Positions 58,850 through 64,000 of a DNA stretch of 64,000 bases are shown here, piece by piece. The stretch lies in the NCBI GenBank assembly GCA_964035795.1, contig OZ038327.1, forward strand, positions 6,919,007 through 6,983,006, read 5' to 3'. Position numbers and translations under genes: made by a program. Origin of the DNA: Pterobdella sp. o SKG-2022 (taxonomy: Eukaryota > Annelida > Clitellata > Hirudinida > Piscicolidae). The notes under the pieces were generated by a model. That model searched no databases. It was not told where the DNA came from and was given only the letters and a program-made list of their open reading frames with translations. Every line of letters begins with the position of its first letter. The first letter of the stretch is position 1.

Positions 58850-61375
58850 ATGGCATGGAAGATCAGAAGGATGCCATGGCATGAGAGATCATGAAGATGC
58901 TATGACATAGGGATCAGGAAAATACCATAACATGTGATATCATGAGAATGCCATGGCATGAAAAGATTATGTAGATGCCATGGCAAGGGAGATCATGAGG
59001 ATCTTATGAAATGGGAGATCCAGAAGAAGTCAAGGCATGGGAGATCATGAAGATGTCATGGCATGAAAAATCATGGAGATGCCATAGCATGGGAGATCAT
59101 GAGGATGCCATGGCATGAAAAGATTAAGAAGATGCCATGGCTTGGGAGATCATGAGAATGTAATTGCATAGGAGATCATGAAAATGCCATGACATGGGAG
59201 ATCAGGAAGATGCCATGGCATGGGAGATCATGAAAATGCCATGGCATGGGAGATCATGATGAAGTTATGAATTGGGGATCATGAAGAAGTCAAGACATGG
59301 GAAATTATGAAGATGCCATGGCATGGGAGATCATGAAGAAGTCAAGGCATGGGTGATCATGAAATTGCCATGGCATAGAAGATCTTGAGAATGTCATTGC
59401 ATGAGAGATCATGAAAATGCTATGACATGGGAGATCATGAAAATGCCATGGCATGGGAGAACATGAAGATGTCATGAAATAGGAGATCATGAAGATGACA
59501 TGGCATGAAAAGATCATGAAGATGCCATGGCATGGGAGATCATGAAAATGTCGAGGCATGGGAGATCAAAAAGATGTCAAGGCATGGTAGATCATGAAGA
59601 TGCTATGACATGGGAGATCATGAAAATGCGATGAAATGGGAAATCATGAGAATGCCATGGCATGAAAAGATTATGTAGATGCCATGGCATGGGAGATCAT
59701 GAGGATGTTATGAAATGGGAGATCCAGAAAAAGTCAAGGCATGGGAGATCATGAAGATGTCAAGGCATGGGTGATCATGAAATTGCCATGGCATAGAAGA
59801 TCTTGAGAATGTCATTGCATGAGAGATCATGAAAATGCCATGACATGGGAAATCATGAGGATGCCATGGCATGAAAAGATCATGAAGATGCCATGACATG
59901 GGAGATCATGAGGATGTTATGAATTGGGGATCATAAAGAAGTCAAGACATGGGAGATCATGAAGATGCCATGGCATGAAAAGATCATGAAGATGTCATGA
60001 CATAAGAGATCATAAAGATGCCATGGCATGGGAGATCATGAAGATGCCATGACATGGGAAAGCATGAGGATTCCATGGCATGAAAAGATCATGAGGATGC
60101 TATGGCATGAAGAGCTCATGAAGATACCATGCATGGGAGATCATGAGGATGCCATGGCATGGGAGATAATGAAGATGCCATGGCATGAAGAGATCATGAG
60201 GATGTTATGAATTGGGGATCATGAAGAAGTCAAGACAAGGGAGATAATGAAGATGCCATGGCATGAAGAGATCATGAAAATGCCATGGCATGGGAGATCA
60301 TGAGGATGTTATGAATTGGGGATCATGAAGAAGTCAAGACAAGGGAGATCATGAGGATGCCATGGCATGAAAAGATCATGAAGATGCCATGGCATGGGAG
60401 ATCATGAGAATGCCATGACTTAGGAAATTATGACAAAGTCAAGGCATGTTAGATTATGAAGATGTCATGGCATGGGAGATCACGAGGATGTTATGAATTG
60501 GGAGATCATGAAAATGCCATGACATGTAAATCATGAAGATGCCATGGCATGGAAGATCATGAAGAAATCAAGGCATGGGAGATCATGAAGATGTCAAAGT
60601 ATGAGAGAACTTGAAGATGCCAAAGTATGAGAGAACTTGAAGATGCCATGACATAGGAGATCATGAGATGTCATGGCATGGAAGATCATGAGGATTCCAT
60701 GGCATGGGAAATCATGAGAATGCCATGGCATGGGAGATAATGAAGATGCCATTTCATGAAGAGATCACGAAAATGCTATGACATGGGAAATCATGAAAAA
60801 GTCAAGGCATGGTAGATCATGATGATATCACGGCATTAGAGATCATGAAGATGTCATAGCATGGGATATAATGAAGATGCCATGGCGTGGGAGATCATGA
60901 GAATGTAATGGCATGGTAGATCATGAAGATGTCAAGGCATGGTAGATCATGAAGATGCCATGGCATGGGAGATCACGAAAATGCCATGAATTAGAAAATC
61001 ATGAGGATGCCATGGCATGAAAAGATCATGAAGATGCCATGGCATGGGAGATCATGAGAATGTCATGGCAAGGGAGATCATCAAAAAGTCAAGGCATGGA
61101 AGATCATGAAGATGCTATGACATGGGAAATCATGAAAATTCCATGAATTGGGAAATAATGAAGATGCCATGGCATGAAGAGATCATGAAGATGCCATGAC
61201 ATTTGAGATCATGAGGATGTTATGAAATAGGAGATCATGAAGATGCCATGGCATGGGAAATCATGAGGATGCCATGGCATGGAAGATCATGAGGTTGCCA
61301 TGACATGAGAGATCATGAGAATGTCATGACATGAGAGATCATGAGGATGTCATGGCATGGGAGAGGATACCATGA
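58850..61375 (+). repeat. 26-bp minisatellite, diverged, about 95 copies
   Basis: A unit of the form ATGGGAGATCATGAAGATGC plus CATGGC recurs for 2.5 kb. Copies differ by many point changes and a few single-base indels, so this array is older than the 20-bp one. Many copies contain the 8-bp palindrome GCCATGGC. Confidence 0.95.
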
Positions 61376-61399
61376 ACAGTAGAGACACCTGAGCGATGG

Positions 61400-61550
61400 T
61401 GGGCCTTATTATTATTGTATTTTCATTATTTTCAATAATTATATTTACTACTATTCTTATTATTATTCTTCTTTTTTATTTCATTATTATTATTATTATT
61501 CGTTGTTGCACACTGCTTTGTTTGGCAGTGGTTGAACTTGAGGTCTAGTT
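61400..61550 (+). repeat. ATT-rich tract
   Basis: TTATTATTATT with interruptions; another similar tract is at 62085-62160. They bracket the LINE fragment between. Confidence 0.85.
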
Positions 61551-62085
61551 GTGGCTCACAGTCTAGGCACACCGAAAAAGCTTTTTGTTTCCAAAATTCT
61601 TCGTAAAATTCTTGCCGAGCCTAAAACTGCTGCTTTCAGGATAGTCTCTACGGAAAAATTTATTCCAAGGAAAGAGATGTATGATGTGAATCTTTTAGGC
61701 AAAGTACCGAGTGCTCTTACTATTATGGGAATTATTTTACAATCCGCATTCTATAGTTTTTTCTTTCATGGCATAGGTCTCTGTACTTCTCACTCTTTTC
61801 ATTCTCTTTTGCCTATCCATGAATGAGGTTCCATGTCATATGCTTTCTGGTATCCAGGTCATCGCTAAGTTTGTTTTTCTGTACCTACTATCTTTCATTG
61901 TAGTTTTATCCAAGATTAGGTGGTCTTTAGTACCTCTAGTCGAAGCTCGACATCCTTTTTGTTCAAACCCTATCAAATTATGTTTTTCTTGGTATTTGTA
62001 CATTTTCTTGGAAATTATGGAAATCAATGTCTTCCATTGTAATGGTAAGCATGTGATGGGCCTGTAACTTTCAGGCATCGTTCGA
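61551..62085 (-). mobile_element. LINE fragment of an R2/NeSL-like type
   Basis: The minus strand reads MPESYRPITCLPLQWKTLIS, then EQKGCRASTRGTKDHLILDK and RKTNLAMTWI. YRPITCLP and QKGCRxxxRGTKDqL are RT blocks of a LINE group with these unusual motifs. Stops follow downstream. The clade assignment is from memory of the motif style only. Confidence 0.65.
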
Positions 62086-62880
62086 TTATTATTATTATTA
62101 TTATTACTATTACTTTTATTTTTGTTATTAGTTCTATTATTATTAATATTAGTACTCGTTTGACGTCATTCGTCTCTTCGCATGAACTTAGACAATAACA
62201 ATGTTTATAAAAGTCGAACAAAACAAACTTGAGTAGGCATGGTGCAGGCCAAAAGATGAGAAGTTCAAATCTTAAGGGCAATATATGCTCCTAAAACTGA
62301 TCAATATGGCCGTATATGGTGTGTGTTTCACAGCCTCTTTTAAGGTAGTGTGCCTATATAGCTGAAAATAATTCATGAAATTCATGTTTTACGTTGATAA
62401 TTTATTCAAGAAATTCGTGCATTAATGTAAATAATTTATTCAAGAAATTCGTGCATTAATGTAGATAATTTATTCAAAAAATTCGTGCATTAATGTAGCT
62501 GATTTATTCATGAAAACTAGATATTCATAAACTCTTGTCTTCTCTGACACCCAGCCAATGTCAAAACTGGATCGTCTCAATTTTTATCAATGAAGATTTA
62601 TGATATTTTGAAAGTATTGACAACCAGAATATATTTTCTGAAACTAAAATTGATATTATTTTGTTGATAACTGTAAATTAAATTCCATTGAGGCACAAAG
62701 CTTTTCGCTAATTAATAATTCCCTTGGAAACTTATTCGTGTTTCATAAAATACTCGTTGTGGCTATTTATAACAAACTGTTTAAAAGTGACATCGATAAT
62801 TTTTTTTTGATATTGGAATTTATAATGAGTTTTAATGACTGCATGAAACATCAATAACGAGTGGTGATTTTGATGAATTC
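62086..62880. other. Spacer with 34-bp tandem repeat
   Basis: ATT tract, then AT-rich DNA. 62385-62515 holds about four copies of a 34-bp unit (TTTATTCAAGAAATTCGTGC with ATTAATGTAGATAA). No coding signal. Confidence 0.75.
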
Positions 62881-64000
62881 TTTATTTCATCAGCCTTCAA
62901 TTCTAAATGGGACTTCAGTTGTTCACCTTCAACGATAACAGAGGCTATGAAGAAATTATGGGAAAACAAGGTCTTGGTGGGATGAATGAAAATGGTGGAA
63001 GATTTGCAAATCTTTGTTCAACTAGTAGCCTTGTGATTGGCGGTACAATTTTTGAACACAGGAACATCCACTTAGCTATCTGGATATTACCTGAACACTA
63101 AAAAGAACCAGATCGACCATATATGTATATCTAGAAGGTTCAGAAAGACTCTAGAGGACGTTAAGGTGAAAAGAGGAGTGAACGTTGCCTCGGTTCACCA
63201 TCTCGTCCCTTCCAAGTTGAAACTGAAATTAAAACAAAAATGGACGAAAGAGCATTGCAAAAGGAATCGGTTAAACACCTGGCTATTGAAGGATGCAGGC
63301 AAGCTGGAGGAATACAGACTCGCAATTACCAATAGGTTTCTTGCTTTACAAGAACTCTACGAAAAAGAAACCATTGACGAGAAATGGAAGGAGGTGAGAG
63401 ATGCTGTTTTCTCAACATGCGAAAAAGTACTGTGATACAGAAAGAACACACTTAAAAAGTGGATCTCACCAAAATCTTAGACAAAATAATGGTCAGAAAA
63501 AAGCAGGTCCCAACACTGGCTGCACAAGGACAGAAAAAGACAGTGCTCAAGAAGCATACTTGCACGCAAACAGAGTTTTGAAGAAAAGTATCAAAGCGGG
63601 TAAGAGAAATTTTGTAAATCAGCTAGCAACAGAAGCTAAGAAGGCAGCCCGAATTGAAAACATGAGATCTCTCTACAACACCACGAAGATACTCTCTGGA
63701 AAGTTTCCCCAAAATAGAGAGACCTGTGAAATACAAGCGAGGTAATCCATTCCAAAAAGAAGAAGGGCAAAAAATCAGATTGAAGAAGCACTTTGAAGAA
63801 CTCCTTAACCGTCCAGCTCTTCAGCGCCCACTGGTCATCACACCAGCTAAGAGAGATCTGCCAATAGTATGTAGAGCCCACAAAAGAAGAAATCCGGAAG
63901 GTAATCCAACAGCTCAAATCAAACAAAGCAGCTGTGCCAGACAACATACATGCTGAGGCATTAAAAGCACACCCTGATATCATGGTCGAGTTACTTTATC
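62880..64000 (+). mobile_element. LINE fragment: endonuclease end and pre-RT region, cut by window edge
   Basis: GYEEIMGKQGLGGMNENGGR and FANLCSTSSLVIGG are the endonuclease segment after GDFNAxxG; TIFEHRNIHLAIW follows. Then LKLKLKQKWT and WKEVRDAVFSTCEKVL match the usual linker before RT, and HFEELLNRP precedes the first RT block. The start (GDFNA) and RT core are missing or outside. Several frameshifts. Confidence 0.8.

Overview
The window is nuclear DNA of an animal, very probably an invertebrate. The genes are cut into many short GT-AG exons (mostly 45-230 bp), non-LTR retrotransposons of several clades fill introns and spacers, and long microsatellites and minisatellites occur every few kilobases. 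A guanylate cyclase with an NIT sensor between two membrane helices is a type I know from invertebrates rather than vertebrates. The exact lineage cannot be fixed from the sequence. A marked excess of the palindrome TGACGTCA reminds me of ascidian DNA, but that is only a weak hint.

Layout. (1) 1.2-19.5 kb, plus strand: 31 exons of a multifunctional purine-synthesis gene (GARS-AIRS-AIRS-GART). The first part of GARS lies left of the window. All 31 exons join in phase into 1,159 codons plus a stop. One 6.5-kb intron holds LINE fragments, a GNAT acetyltransferase exon on the opposite strand, inverted satellites, an assembly gap and a CCTA microsatellite. The last intron holds a near-complete L2/CR1-like LINE. 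(2) 19.8-20.7 kb: a CR1-type LINE remnant. (3) 21.2-34.9 kb, minus strand: a membrane guanylate cyclase (TM, NIT sensor, TM, cyclase). Its introns hold an almost intact RTE-like LINE with one in-frame TGA, internally deleted relatives, large CA arrays, an L2 3' end, a fold-back element and a SINE. (4) 34.9-40.3 kb: no recognised gene; a tRNA-derived SINE and several minisatellites. (5) 40.5-41.9 kb, plus strand: a two-exon SoxB-like HMG-box gene. (6) 42-49.4 kb: LINE fragments, microsatellites and unassigned open stretches. (7) 49.4-57.2 kb, minus strand: a ten-exon CCDC42/CFAP73-type coiled-coil gene of about 315 residues, with a 3.7-kb, 20-bp minisatellite in its last intron. (8) 57.9-58.7 kb, minus strand: the 3' end of an unrecognised single-pass membrane protein gene. 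(9) 58.8-61.4 kb: a 26-bp minisatellite. (10) 61.5-64 kb: two further LINE fragments.

The genes show no shared pathway. The most notable biology is in the purine gene. Its two AIRS domains share intron positions and phases, so they arose by tandem duplication. They have lost opposite sets of conserved motifs, which suggests one composite active site per pair. The second theme is a LINE family whose copies sit inside CA/GT repeats, which may explain part of the microsatellite load.
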